DNA from: Nematostella vectensis
Taxonomy: Eukaryota; Cnidaria; Anthozoa; Actiniaria; Edwardsiidae
DNA: 64,000 nucleotides
Direction: 5' to 3'
Assembly: GCF_932526225.1 (NCBI RefSeq)
Contig: NC_064043.1
Span: 12,026,085 to 12,090,084, forward strand
The notes beneath the pieces were generated by a model, which saw only the letters and a list, made by a program, of their open reading frames with translations, made no database searches and was not told where the DNA came from. This document shows, piece by piece, positions 30,906 to 42,455 of this stretch. The number at the start of each line of letters is the position of its first letter. Within the stretch, counting starts at the first letter, position 1. Position numbers and translations under genes: made by a program.

Positions 30906-33788
30906 TAGTTTAAGGAAAAGGCTACAAAACCAGCAGCATTCATCAGGGAATTGTCGAGGCTCTGCACTACTATTCTCATTATGATGTTACAGAGCAAAAA
31001 TCAAAAAAGAAAAGTTATATTTATGATAGCTAAAATACGGAATTGTTCTCCAAAACGAGCGAACACCACAAGGCAAACAACATGGACAGTAAAGGTGAGT
31101 TCCGGACGAAAATTTCAATTCAAAATAGTGTGAATAGAATATATGAATCAAAACGGAACTCCTGTCATATTCCTTTTAAGTGTAATTATTTTTGTTTGCA
31201 AATATTTCTGATAATAATCCTCAAACAAAACGATTTTTGTCGTTTTACAACTTCTCTGATTTTCCAAGTGTCACTATTCGATCATCTTGATTCCACTGTG
31301 TTTTTAATTGGCTGAGAGATCAATTTCTTGAACGCTGATTGGATGCTATTTAGGAGCGCACTAAAACGGCTTCCCAGTTCTGTTAAAACCGTAAAAGAAA
31401 CTTTTCCACAATACAAATAAGAAAAATACATCTACAAATCAAGACTTATCTATCTAGCTCAGGTAAGAAATACCTTGACGACTCATGTTTACACAGTTGT
31501 GTTGGTAAAACTATGTATCATTAAGCTTATTTAATTGAGAATTCATTTGCTATTGGCAAATGTGTGAGGAAAAACAAAAAGCATTTCGCAATCATCCTTG
31601 CAAAGTCTTTCTCTTTTCTTTATCTCATGTCTATGCTGTTTTTGTCCCAAATGTTTTGTTAAATACACAAAAACGTCAAAATGTCTCTCTTTCTTTCTCA
31701 TATAAAGCCAATATTGATCTGTTGTCTGTTTCTGTTTGGTAAGAATACTAATCTAATCATTTGTTTTCCTCTATGTTTGTTCTCATGTTTAAAGAAAATT
31801 AGAAAATTGAAATAATAACGAACGATTTTTTTCTGATTCAGGTGAACTGTTAATACCCAAAAGCCATGATGTGCGACTGGATGATGAGCAGCATATTTTA
31901 GCAAAATATTTAGCTTTTCTTCCTTCCCTTTAAAATATGTTTATCCTTTTCAATCAACCTGCATTGATGTTTGGTTGATATTGCCCTACATTTCTGCGTC
32001 TTCGCCATATCTGTTATTGGGTAAAATTGCTGTTTACCATACCCATTTACCCAAAGAGACTCCCATAAAAACAGAGGGGATGATCGATCTCAACCCTAAG
32101 GTAAAACACTTTGGGTGTGGTCAGTAATTTCTACCCCCTAAACACATTGACCCCTCAACTGGCCTGTACCGGCTTTGGGAAGTACCCACAACCCAAAAAA
32201 TTCATAAATTCAAAATAAACACAACAAGATGAAGATACTCAGGCATCAGTCTAAGGGATAAATGGTCTTGCAGATATGCATCCAACCAAGGTGTTGGCAT
32301 CTACTCTTAAGCCAAATAATAGCACAGGTTCTTTGACAAATCTCAAATCGAACAAGGAGAGAAAAGCAGAATCACCCCTCTCAATAAAACGCTGAAAATA
32401 CCACACAAGGGAGAGAGATCAGCTAACACAGCTCAAGACACAAATAGATACCTTTATTTTTATTCTCCAGGTACATTTCCTTGGCCTCAAAACACAATGT
32501 CCATTCCTTGAAGGATTGAACAACCACGAAAATATCTTTACGTATTGCAAAGCATTCTGGGAGATCCAGGGGAAAATTCACGGGGGGAGGACCAGTCAAC
32601 ACTCCTCTCCCCAAAGTCAGATGTTTTTTTTATAAGTTTTTTCACCCCGAAGCCAAACGAATCAATTCCAGGTCATACAGACCCAGAATAGCAGTGTAAA
32701 CAATTTTGGAATCAATTTGGTTTCAGAAAAGACACCATTTAGGAGAGCTGTGGTGATTCATTAGAAAATTATTTTCTCATCCGGGCAAAGCCAAACAAGA
32801 AAAAATCATCATGAATCCACCTTTGCTTGCAAATATCCATAAGCAAAGCACTCAATTATGCCCCAAAAGACTTCATGATGTCCTGAGACACTCTCCTAAT
32901 ATGCTCATAGCTGTATTTTTGATGAAAAATACAAGCAACCATCAACTTGTGCTGGCTTCAGCACATCGACGAGGGATTAAAAGTGGGGACCGAAAAGCAC
33001 TGTTGGAAAGCTTGGATACCGCTGACTAGGTGCAGCTGTGTTTGACTTTGACGGGCTGTATAAAACTCAGGATGGGGGGGAGGTATCTGTTTTCAGTCTG
33101 TTTTTTGTAAATTCAGCTCCAAAAAAGCCAGGAGTCAATGGGTTAAAGTAGCACATTAGGTGCGGTCAAGCAATTTTCTTCTCTAAACATTTTGCACTCC
33201 CTAAGGCAAAGCAGTTAGCATAATCTTGCCCTTAAGATAGGACAAACAACCCCATCTGACTATTTTAGGAGGAGCCCTACCCCTCCTTAATGGATGCTGT
33301 CAAATGTGATTTCTCTTTTCTTATCTATGCTAACTTTATCTGGGGTTTTAACTGGGAGGTTAACATTAAAGAATGATATAATTGTGCTGTTAGACTGAAG
33401 AAGGAAAAGGATAGTGAATTGATATATTTGTATTCACAAAGATTTGTAGTTGCATCTTCCAGCAATTTGGTACCTGTACCTGTACTGTGTTTTAAAAATG
33501 GCTGAAAATTTAACATAGGTATTTTTGGGTGCAAAATCTTGGGCTCTCTTGCCGCAAACATCTGCTGAACTCTCTTGATCTTCTAAGCTGTACTTGACAA
33601 AAAAACTGAGTAATGCTGTACATGGCAAGGCATATATGTTAGATTATTTGATTATAGAAATGTAAAATAGTAAATATCCGCTCAGTATCAGTTGTCTATC
33701 AAATGAAGCTACAGAGAGCACTGTTAATAAATAAAACTAAAATATCAGCAATATTTTTGTTTGGCTGCAAAAGAAGTGATTGGGAGGA
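30906..33788. other. Interior of the nested insertion; no gene recognised
   Basis: AT-rich sequence with short open frames only (at most 90 codons). Segment 32070-32160 is a diverged copy of the repeat at 3715-3835. Open frames at 32423-32614 (-) and 32811-33029 (+) have protein-like composition but no identifiable domain and no clear splice partners, so I do not call them genes. Confidence 0.4.
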
Positions 33789-33792
33789 GGTC

Positions 33793-34993
33793 TGTACAGG
33801 ACCCGAAATGATCCCAGGACCCGAAACGATCCCAGGACCCGAAACGATCCCCAAAAGTACCCCAACTGATCCCGGGACCCGAAACGATCCCCAAGAGTCC
33901 CCGAAATGAACCCCAAGGAATTACAGTAATGGACAACTAAAGGAATGTGTAAGGATTGGCTTTCAGTTTTAAAAACATATGAAACATTTAGCTTTGTTTG
34001 TGTTATTAAAAGGAAATTTACATTAACTAAAACTATAGTATTAAGATTTTTATATACGACTGCGGGGGAAATACAGTGGTTGAGTCAGAAATTGGGGTCA
34101 ACTAACAACTCATGTGATAGTAATTTGAGGAGCCCGGCGTGGATAAATCATTTTTACATAACAAGCCATAAAAGAAAGTCTTTACAGATGGGACATGCTG
34201 CTTTACATAGGAAGCGAAATGTTTTAAAGTTATTTTTTGGCATGTTTGTTTTCGGTAAATGAAAGACCTATCATATCGTGAGATCATGCCGGGGTATACG
34301 CACGACTACATGAGGAAATTCAAAACTCACATAATATTGCTTTCACATCCTCTTAATATTTTGCATCGATAGTAGAAGGGTTGTTCGAGTGTATTACTCA
34401 GTGTGCTTTTGTCACTCCATCTTCTCGGCCAAACCGGCTGCCTAAAATGTGTAGGTAAATATTCGCTCGTGTGAACGAGGATTTCGTGGTGAAATACATG
34501 TTTGGTTGTCAGATGAATATTAATTTTTAGGGGTGATGTTTACCGGAAATGAGATTTATAGTGTCGGAGTCATGTGTCGGAACCGCAAAATGTTAAGAGT
34601 GTGATGGAAGGTCAAAAGTTTGGTTGATCTGAGCAAAGCTGTGCTATGTTTATGCTGTATTCCTTTCAGTAGCAATTTAAAGTTGTGTATTTGTTTTGGA
34701 CTCTGTTTATGGGTTTAACGCCGGGCAATGTAATAAATAGAAGTATTGTGTTGGAATTTAATATTTTTAAGTCACGTTGCTTAGAAATCGAGTCGCTCTT
34801 AACCCTTTATTATGCTTCAAAACTTGCAAGTATTTCTTCTGCTTTCCCTTTGTCCATTACCGCAATTCCTTGGGGTTGATTTCGGGGACTCCTCGGTATC
34901 GTTTCGGGTCCGAGGATCAGTTGGGGTACTTTTGGGGATCATTTCGGGTCCTGGGATCGTTTCGGGTCCTGGGATCATTTCGGGTCCTGTACA
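33793..34993. mobile_element. DNA transposon with about 145-bp inverted repeats made of GGACCCGAAACGATCCCA units
   Basis: The left arm (33793-33935) and right arm (34855-34993) are inverse copies. They start TGTACAGGACCCGAAATGAT and contain four or five direct copies of an 18-base word GGACCCGAAAYGATCCCM. They end in CCCCAAGGAATT and a CAGTAATGGACAA-like stretch. GGTC lies on both outsides (33789-33792 and 34994-34997). The interior of about 0.9 kb has only a 105-codon unrecognised frame. Tandem words inside the terminal repeats resemble binding-site arrays. Confidence 0.75.
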
Positions 34994-35307
34994 GGTCCAG
35001 CATTTCATTACGGTGGGAGAAATAGCTGAAATAAAATGAAATCCAGCTTGGACCGTGCATTTCAAACAAGTTACATGTATGAAAAAGTGGGGGGGGGGGG
35101 GGGGGATTAAGCATACAGCACTTTAGTCTTTTAAAGCATATAAACTGAGGTGAATATTATTATTATGGATCTCTTTTTTATTCTCAAAGGAAATTCTAGT
35201 CTAGAAGCTCTATTCAGGGGGTCATACCTCTAAACTGCCCAAAGATTCCCAATATGAAAATATGGTAATAAAGCTGGCTCCGCTTTTAGGCAGTGCCTAT
35301 AAATCTA

Positions 35308-36740
35308 TATATTATACCAGACTGTTGGCCTTGGACCAACTGAGTATTTGAGAGGACTGGGTATTGCATCCTCTTTGTATATCGATGATAGACTGATTGG
35401 GGAGTTCTTTGGAGACACGGGTCCTTGGTCACTCCCAATTGAGGCTTGCAGCAAAGATTTCAGTAAAAAAACGGCTGAAGTAGCTTTGTTTGTGGTTTGT
35501 TCCGTATTGGTTGGTTTTGGTTATTTCCTAGGCCTCGGCAAGTATGTGCTTGTCCCCACCACTCGTCTAGTATACCTGGGATTCCTGATAGACTCAAGTG
35601 AACAAGCTTTCATAATCCCGCAAGATAAACGCGAGAGTTTTGCTCAACTTCGAGAATTGATCTTCTCGGGGCGGTCAACAGTTCCCTTGAAATCCATCCA
35701 AAGACTGATGGGGAAATGCAATTCTTTCTCCCTCGCATTTCCAGGTGCGAAATTTTACATCCGGAAGATGGCCTCTGCTTTCGGAAAGTCCAGCCGCGGG
35801 AGTGAGGTAGTGCTATCTAAGCCCATCAGAGAGGAGATTGAATTCTGGAGATTCTAAGACAACTGGAAAAGGTGTATTCCGTGGCGCCAGGAGAAGCAGG
35901 TGGGGCTTCGTATTTCAACCGACGTCTCCTCATTCCGATGGGCTGCTGTTGTAGGGGTGCAGTCAACTGAAACGGAAATTGGTGACTTGACATCCAAGTT
36001 GATAGAAAGGTCGTTATCAACACTTGGCATTCATGGCATGGACCCCGATCTCTAGAGTTACTCAAGGTCGCTCGTCTCCTCTTTAACGAAATTACTAAGA
36101 GGAATTTGATATTGCCTTTGATCTACATACCGTCGAAGTCCAACTCCGCTGATTTCTTCTCACGCCAGCTTTCGGCTGCTGATACAATGCTGTCCCAGAA
36201 GTGCTGGAATATTGCGGGCCTGTTGGCCGTAATTTGGGTTTGATGGCAATTCATAGATCCGACATGTGATTGACTCTAACGTTCAGCGTAGTCCTAATGG
36301 CGCTTCGGTGATCCATATACAGCCTATGCAACCCCTGGTTTTTCTGGCTTTAATCAGGACCTCTCCAAATGTGATGGAAAGGTCGTTAATGCGTAGGTCT
36401 TCCCCCCGTTTGTGCTTGAAGTTTTTGGTCCGTATGTGTGATTTCTTAAATGTTCCTGTGAGAGAAGGTTATTTGGTTAGACCCACTGACACGGCTGATC
36501 ACGCCCTCAAATATCCTCTGCGGCGCAGGCGAGGCTTTCCTATTATGTAAAACAAATCCCTGAAGTTTTTTACGGTAGGTGTCCGACCCTACATGGCCTG
36601 AGGAGTGGCTGTGCAATTTCGTTAGCACTCGCCGGTGCTGATTTGAGCTCGATCATGGACCATGTTGGCTGGAAAACGTCTTCTACAGCCCAGCACTGCA
36701 TTGAGCTTCATCAGGTTATGGACCCGATGCAAAAAGCGAC
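35308..36740 (+). pseudogene. DIRS-like retrotransposon: RT palm, RNase H and tyrosine recombinase remains
   Basis: This continues the interrupted element. The RT resumes YQTVGLGPTEYLRGLGIASS and has the catalytic YIDD box (35382-35393), then LVYLGFLIDS and IQRLMGKCNSFS up to a stop at 35857. The RNase H-like part follows with frame breaks (ISTDVSSFRWAAVVG, LIYIPSKSNSADFFSRQLSA). A tyrosine recombinase follows (LKFLVRMCDFLNVPVREGYL; HGLRSG; IMDHVGWKTSSTAQHC). The usual nucleophile Tyr after TAQH is Cys here (TGC). Stops and shifts show that the copy is dead. This domain order is that of DIRS-type elements. Confidence 0.8.
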
Positions 36741-37596
36741 ACTTTAGCTAGGATACCGCCAGATCTGGGAAGCGAGTACAGGAAGCAAAATGCTTTGTCG
36801 GGGTTTTCAAAAGACTTTAATAATAAAGAGCACGTCTTCTTGTGTGATAATCAATTGTTGTTAACTTGATGAGGCTGGGAATAGGTTTGGGTGATTGTTG
36901 GGTTTTATATACAAGGTTGGAAAGATAAGGTTGAGAGTTAAGATTGGGTTCCTCTCGGAATAAGGTTGGGGGGGGGGGGTGTACCATTTATTTGCTCACT
37001 AGGTCTATCCTAGGCATTTCTAGTGTTGGAGAGTTGCGAAGAAGGGATGACTCTCCATAACTTCATTAATGCTAATGAGGAATCAGGAAGGATAATGTAC
37101 CATAACAATTCATGGTTATCATTATGTTGATGATTATTTTGTTTTTGTCATATCTGTTAATATGAAAGAAAGTCGTCTTTGATTCGTGTTTTGGTTCTTT
37201 CTAGGTTGTTTCTTTGTGGAAGGCCAGCAGTGCATCCCCGTGAAAGTCTCGTTAATCCTCCTATTCAAAGTGAAATATCAATTCATCAAACATTTATCGT
37301 TATTGTCGAGCCCTTATAATTTATTGTTTAACCAATCAATCCACTTTCGACTATTTGGTATTTCAACTTCCTTTTATGTCTATTTAAGTTATCTATAACG
37401 TTTATTTCTATTTTCTAAAGATTCCTCTCGATGATCACCGCAAGCTTTTAGCTTTGTAAGACCGCCTTTTTACGGATAAGATTTCCACCACAAAATAAAT
37501 AGTTTAAATGCTAAGATCTGCTGATTCAACTTCTTGGTAACTTTTAAAATATAACGTGCGAAATTCCCAAAGATATCGCTTTGATTTTGAATGAAG
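36741..37596. other. Flank of retroelement and GPCR 3' side; no gene recognised
   Basis: Contains the tail of the retroelement, a G run at 36967-36978 and AT-rich sequence. A 70-codon frame at 37186-37398 (+) has no recognisable features. Confidence 0.4.
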
Positions 37597-38538
37597 TTAA
37601 TGACGTTCTTGGTTTCTATCTGATGAACTACTACAGCTACGCACTATTCCTAGCAAGTCGCTGAAAATGCCTTTACAACTTTTCCTGAATTTTGAGCTAT
37701 GTAAAGAATAAACGAAGGGGTTGACAGAACTATTAAAATGAATCATAAAAAAGGTCATGATATTAAACTCCTTGGACACGCTAGCGCCAAAAATATAAAA
37801 CATGTGCTCAATGCAAACTGCAACCCAGCAAACAATAAAGATAAGTGTGATAAATAAAAGGACTTTAGCGAGTTTACGTCTCGATTCGAAGGACGCAGTG
37901 CTTGACACAAACACTGCTTTTGAGAACCATAATGCAAATATAACTCTACTGTAGCAGTAGATGATAATGAGGTTCGGTAGCGCCAAAAACACGATTGCTT
38001 CCCAGAAATAAAAGATCCTATTTGGATATACATGATGCATTTGCTGTGACCCACAGACGGGATCGCCATCGCTGCCCGCCTTTCCCCACTGGAAGTACAG
38101 CACCGGAGACATGCTAATCAACGATGTCAGCCAGATTATTATCAACTTTGCAACTGCTTTTTTGCTTGTGGTAGTCTTTAGTCTTGTTCTAAATGGCCTT
38201 GCCACTGCTTGGTACCTTTCGTACGCGATGATAGTCAGAGTGACAATCGAGACGCCACACACAACATGCGTGCTATAAGCCGTACTCTTACAGAAGACGT
38301 TCGCGTCAAAGACCTCTGTGACTTGGAAAATTGCTAGTTCTATTAATTGTAGTATCCCGAAGCTCATGTCAGCTAGAGCAAGATTGACGAGTAGTAAATT
38401 CGTGAAAGTCTTCATTGTTTTTCCTTTAAAGACGATGAGACAGACCAGGAGGTTTCCAGTGATGTTTATCGGCGCCATTATTAGAGAGATAGCTGTAAAT
38501 ACCCTCATAACGAATTTTTTCTTTCTTTCAAATACCAA
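37597..38538 (-). CDS. Rhodopsin-family G protein-coupled receptor (single exon, 313 aa)
   Basis: An intact intronless seven-helix receptor. TM1 contains ITGNLLV, TM2 LVNLALADMSFG, and TM3 follows Cys at NVFCKS and ends in AYERYQAVARP (E/DRY box). TM4 is LIIIWLTSLISMSPVLYF. The second extracellular loop Cys is in DPVCG. TM5 contains FLALPNLIIIYCYSR and TM6 LFITLIFIVCWVAVCIEH. TM7 is MIHFNSSVNPFVYSLHSSKF (NPxxY), followed by Cys and a short Ser-rich tail. The sequence resembles peptide/amine-type class A receptors, but no ligand can be named. Oddity: the TM6 CWxP proline is replaced (CWVA). Single-exon receptors of this type are common in cnidarian expansions (general knowledge). Confidence 0.9.
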   Translation of the reverse strand: MVFERKKKFVMRVFTAISLIMAPINITGNLLVCLIVFKGKTMKTFTNLLLVNLALADMSFGILQLIELAIFQVTEVFDANVFCKSTAYSTHVVCGVSIVTLTIIAYERYQAVARPFRTRLKTTTSKKAVAKLIIIWLTSLISMSPVLYFQWGKAGSDGDPVCGSQQMHHVYPNRIFYFWEAIVFLALPNLIIIYCYSRVIFALWFSKAVFVSSTASFESRRKLAKVLLFITLIFIVCWVAVCIEHMFYIFGASVSKEFNIMTFFMIHFNSSVNPFVYSLHSSKFRKSCKGIFSDLLGIVRSCSSSSDRNQERH

Positions 38539-40903
38539 TCTATATGCTCGAGTTGCCTTTTGTATAAATCCTAGAAAAAAAGTGGCTAAATTAATCCGGA
38601 TGTAAAAGAACCCTGTCTGTCAAATCACTTGCTCCAAAATCATGAATAATTCACAGTCAAACCCAGTGAATTCTTTCGACAATCTTGTCTAGAATTGGTG
38701 TCGATTAGATTCCGCGTCGCGTGTGCATAATGTTGTTTTGGGTAATCAAAGAAGATTTGCAGAAGACAGGAAACCCCCAAGGCTTTTTAGGGATTATGCT
38801 ATAATTTGTTTGTCATAATAGAGGAATCTCTGAATAAATTGTCATCTGTACGTAATCAAATGGAGGAAGTTAATAAAATCTCGTCATACTTTCGTGTTTA
38901 TCCCAACTCCACAAGAAATCTCACGACGGGAACAAGCTATTATAAACGCTTCTAATGAATAATGAACACGAGAAGGTAAAATCATAATTTGAAATCTTTT
39001 AAATGGACTGCGATCAAACCTCGACTTCTCTTTTTGTCACCTTTGCGGATGACGCATTGTGTTTGCCTTTAGAATGTTAGAAATGAAATTTTAGTTAAAA
39101 TGGAAGGTAAAATAATGATTTGAAATCTTTTAAATGGACTGCAATTAAACCTTGACTTCTCTTTTTGTCACCTTTGCGGATGGCGCATTGTTTGCCTTTA
39201 GAATTTTAGAAATACAATTTCAGCATTTAGTTTATTTATGCCCTGTTTCTTTATCACTAAACGCTTGGTACCACGAAAAGTATAAATATAGAAAAAAAAA
39301 CACATGCCGGTCACAGAGAAATGATACTGAGAATAAACGCGCATTATTTTAGGCCCTTTTACCTTTTAGCCGATATGTAACCTATTGTCACAGAAAGCGC
39401 AAATATCAAGAAAGTAAACAGAAAGAAAAACACATTAAAAAAAAAAACAGCAAAAAGTATGAAAACATCTGTTTACATCTGTGTTACTTTCTACCCTTGT
39501 CGACATGCACTCAAGGACCGGTTATCATTCATAATATAGGGGGGGAGTTTATTTCCAACTCCTTGTACCGTATGAACAACCAATGACCAGCAGTTATTTT
39601 TCTATGTGAAGAAAAAAGAGTATTATTTTAAGTGAGCAAACAAGGTTCTTTTTTATTACATGACACTTAACATCCGGAAATTTGGGTATTCCTTGGTCTT
39701 ACGGAGAGCTTTGTTTTTGGTGCTCAAGGCCTTTGTACTCTATTTCATTGTCTCGTTCTAAGGTCTTTGTTTTGGCTTTTGTTCCATTGTGTTTTTGGTG
39801 CTGGTGCTCCTTAACACCAAGAAACGGAAATTTGGGAATATTAATAGCCACACAGGTTTTGATCTGCAGTTTATTTAATATAATTAGTAATTCTATTCTA
39901 TCGTTGTCAATTTTAGTGGCATGACTGCGGCCATCTTTTTGTACCTTATGAAGGGAATTGTTCATACCGGGGTATCTCAAAGAGCAGCTACAATCTTGCG
40001 GATAATCATTACTTTGTTGGCTGAAATCTTTTCTTCTTTGCGTATTTTGGCATTACAATGTCCTTCCACGTCTATTTGTGGGTTGCTTGTGTTTAGTCTA
40101 TTATAATCAAGCCTAATTAATTAGTGTTTTATTATTTTTTTAATGGCTGTAATGAGGTTTCTCTCACGTGTGTGGTTTAATGGTAGTAGCCGTATGTTAC
40201 TGACGCTCGTTTTATCGCGAGCCCTTTGTAACTCGTGATTTCGTTCCTCTTCTTTTGCAATTTAATAGAGCAGCTATTATCTGCAACAGAAATACCGAAC
40301 ATCAGTAAGTGGGTCTGAAAACAGTTGCTTAAATGCATAGTACTAGAAAGCTGAGTGCTTTAAATTTCCACGAATTATGCTAACGTGATGACACTCCTGG
40401 GAACGTTTTCACAATAAAAAGTAGACATCCAATTTCATCAGCTTTCTTTAACATTAAAAATTTCGAGTAAAAAGTATCGTACAGCAAAGGCACTGTGGTG
40501 TCTGGTAATGATAGTGGCCGGATGGACGGCATATAACTGGTCAAGTGGTTCTTGGTAGGTCACTACATGGATCTTACAATACTTCACTCTGAATTGGATT
40601 TGTCTCGTCAGCAAAGTCAAGTAGGCGAAGGAAAATGGACAGTACCTCCCGTTCCTCAGACATTCTTTTTCTTCAAACTTACAAAAGTGACTTTTCAATT
40701 TTTTTTTACTCAGGGGGCTGGATAACCACCCAATCCACCCCCCTGTATCCGCCCCTGGAGAGAAACATCTAAAAGTATGTAGATGTCACAATCCATGAAC
40801 GACTAGAAAGCATTGAATACCAGCAAATTGAAAGGTCGCTTGCTTAGTTTTTCCCCATCATTATTTTCCCGCCAAAAATACTAATAATTAAGTTCTTGGA
40901 TAA
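38539..40903. other. Intergenic region between GPCR and lectin gene; no gene recognised
   Basis: AT-rich sequence with short frames on both strands (80-93 codons at 39682-39980, 86 at 40438-40698). None has a recognisable domain or splice-compatible context. It includes the duplication at 38972-39235 and a C/G-rich repeat scrap at 40710-40760 (CCACCCAATCCACCCCCCTG) of a type also seen near 23240. Confidence 0.4.
38972..39235. repeat. Tandem duplication, two units of about 131 bp
   Basis: GAAGGTAAAAT, TTGAAATCTTTTAAATGGAC and CTTTTTGTCACCTTTGCGGA recur with a 131-base offset. Copies differ at roughly one position in ten, so the event is not very recent. It lies about 430 bases upstream of the GPCR start codon. 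Confidence 0.75.
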
Positions 40904-42455
40904 TCATAGGCGCGTGTAATGAAAGTAAAACATGTTTACTTGCATCTTGTGGGTAGGCTGTTGCAACACGTTTTCGCTCTTTTTGCTGTATTTTTTTATA
41001 CCTTTTCTTGCGAACACCGCGACTTCGCAAAGTGTCAGAGAAACCGCTTCACCAAATTTCTGCACAGACACGTATCGTCCAGGGATCGCGGGCTCACACT
41101 GGGAGGTCCACAGCTCCCCCAAGTGAGTGCTGACTACACGCTGGCCGCACATCGGGTTTCTTTTGAAGTCTGTCGCCATGCCAACGCGTATCTCGAAGTT
41201 AGACAAGGCCTCAACTAAGTAGCCGTCTGATTTTGGGTAATAAAATATAGATATTTAGTAGTGACTAATAGTATTCTTGAATCTAACTATTAGTGGTTGA
41301 GTTTGATAGTTGAATCAATCTTTATAATTATTTGATAATAAAATGCCCGGAGAGACTGCCAGTTCGCTCTCTCATGCCCTACTGTATCCACACCTTCGTC
41401 CACCTTAAAGTAAGAGTTCTCTATGCGTGTTTAACTACTATGTTTGATGGGAAAAGTTTTCTTGTCGTGCCTATGGCCGACTGTGAGCTCACATCAAACC
41501 TGTAGGTCTGTGTACTGTATGTGTGCTTGTATTGGCGAGGGGGGGGGGGGGGTATGGTTCGCAAGAAGAGTCCGTCAATATGTACGCGCGCGTTTTGTAT
41601 ATGTGCTTGCATTAGGGGAAGGGTATATTTGCTTGTATCGGGGGAGGTTATGTGTGCTTGTATTGGGGAGGTGCGGGAGGTATGGTTCGGGGAGTCCGTC
41701 AATATGTACGCGCGTATTGTATATGTTCTTGCTTTGGGGGAGGGCTATTTTTCCTTGTATTGGGTGAGGGAATGTTTCGGGGAGAGTGGTTTTTTGTTAG
41801 TGTTTTTCTCACCTATGGCAGACTGTAAGTTGATGTCCGTCACTATGTACTCTGCTTGTAGTTACGCGTGCTGTTTATGAGCATGTATTGGTGGAGGAAT
41901 ATATTTCCTTTGTTTCGGGTAAGGGGGTGTTTGTTATCTCGCCCATGGCAGACTGTAAGCTGACTTTCGTCACGATGTACTCTGCTTGTAGTTACGCGTG
42001 CTGTTTATGAGCATGTATTGGTGGAGGAATATATTTCCTTTGTTTCGGGTAAGGGGGTGTTTGTTATCTCGCCCATGGCATATGTAAGCTGACTTTCGTC
42101 ACGATGTATTCTGCTTGTATCACGTGTGCTGTATTGGGGGAGGGGAGGATTTGTGTGCTTGTGTGTGTAGGAGGGGGGTGGGGTGGATAGGTGTTTGTTC
42201 TCTCACTCATGGCAGACTGTAAGCTGACGTCCGTGACTATGTACTCGTCTTGTAGGTCCACTCTCCACCAAGGATCTTTTTCAGAGGCCGTATGCGCACA
42301 GGAGCCCTCAGGGAGGCGAGAAGACATGTCGCCATTCACGGCCAGCTCAGGTCCTGAATTTAAATAGACCCTTTTTTCCTCAGCGGAGACACTGTTGTCC
42401 AAGTTGGCCTCCGTCAGTCTGCTGGATTGAGTTGCAGGCTTGTTAAAAGAAAGAT
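40904..42455 (-). CDS. C-terminal fucolectin (F5/8-type) domain, two exons
   Basis: Exon 42207-42455 gives DLSFNKPATQSSRLTEANLD, GPELAVNGDMSSRLPEGSCA and HTASEKDPWWRVDLQDEYIV. Exon 40904-41226 gives GYLVEALSNFEIRVGMATDF, NPMCGQRV, CEPAIPGRYVSVQKFGEAVS and LTLCEVAVFA, then a basic tail to the stop. 'A.QSS', 'A.DG/NGD', 'C.HT....PWWRVDL', 'GRYV' and 'LTLCEVEV' are fucolectin landmarks. His of the SCAHT motif and a WWRVDL strand are kept, whereas the usual paired Arg of the fucose site is not evident, so binding specificity is open. A short preceding exon (42847-43005) has a duplicated ENTQEQAT peptide. Confidence 0.85.

Larger units (their letters stand above)
29535..35283. mobile_element. About 5.7 kb of nested insertions splitting the reverse transcriptase
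   Basis: The RT reads up to ...NSPFI at 29534 and resumes with YQTVGLGPTEYLRGLG at 35311. Near the break points are short inverted ends, GCGGAGCCAGC at 29535-29545 and GCTGGCTCCGC at 35273-35283, suggesting a DNA transposon, and TTTTA occurs near both. Within it are at least two further transposons (30001-30905 and 33793-34993). I found no transposase frame, so the insert is non-autonomous or decayed. Confidence 0.6.

Noticed and set aside
32423-33029. Frames NFPLDLPECFAIRKDIFVVV (-) and LLANIHKQSTQLCPKRLHDV (+)
   Set aside because: Protein-like but on opposite strands, short, inside the nested insertion and without convincing splice sites.
39682-40106. Overlapping frames on both strands near 39.7-40.1 kb
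   Set aside because: No domain, no phase-compatible exons, and frames on opposite strands cover the same bases.
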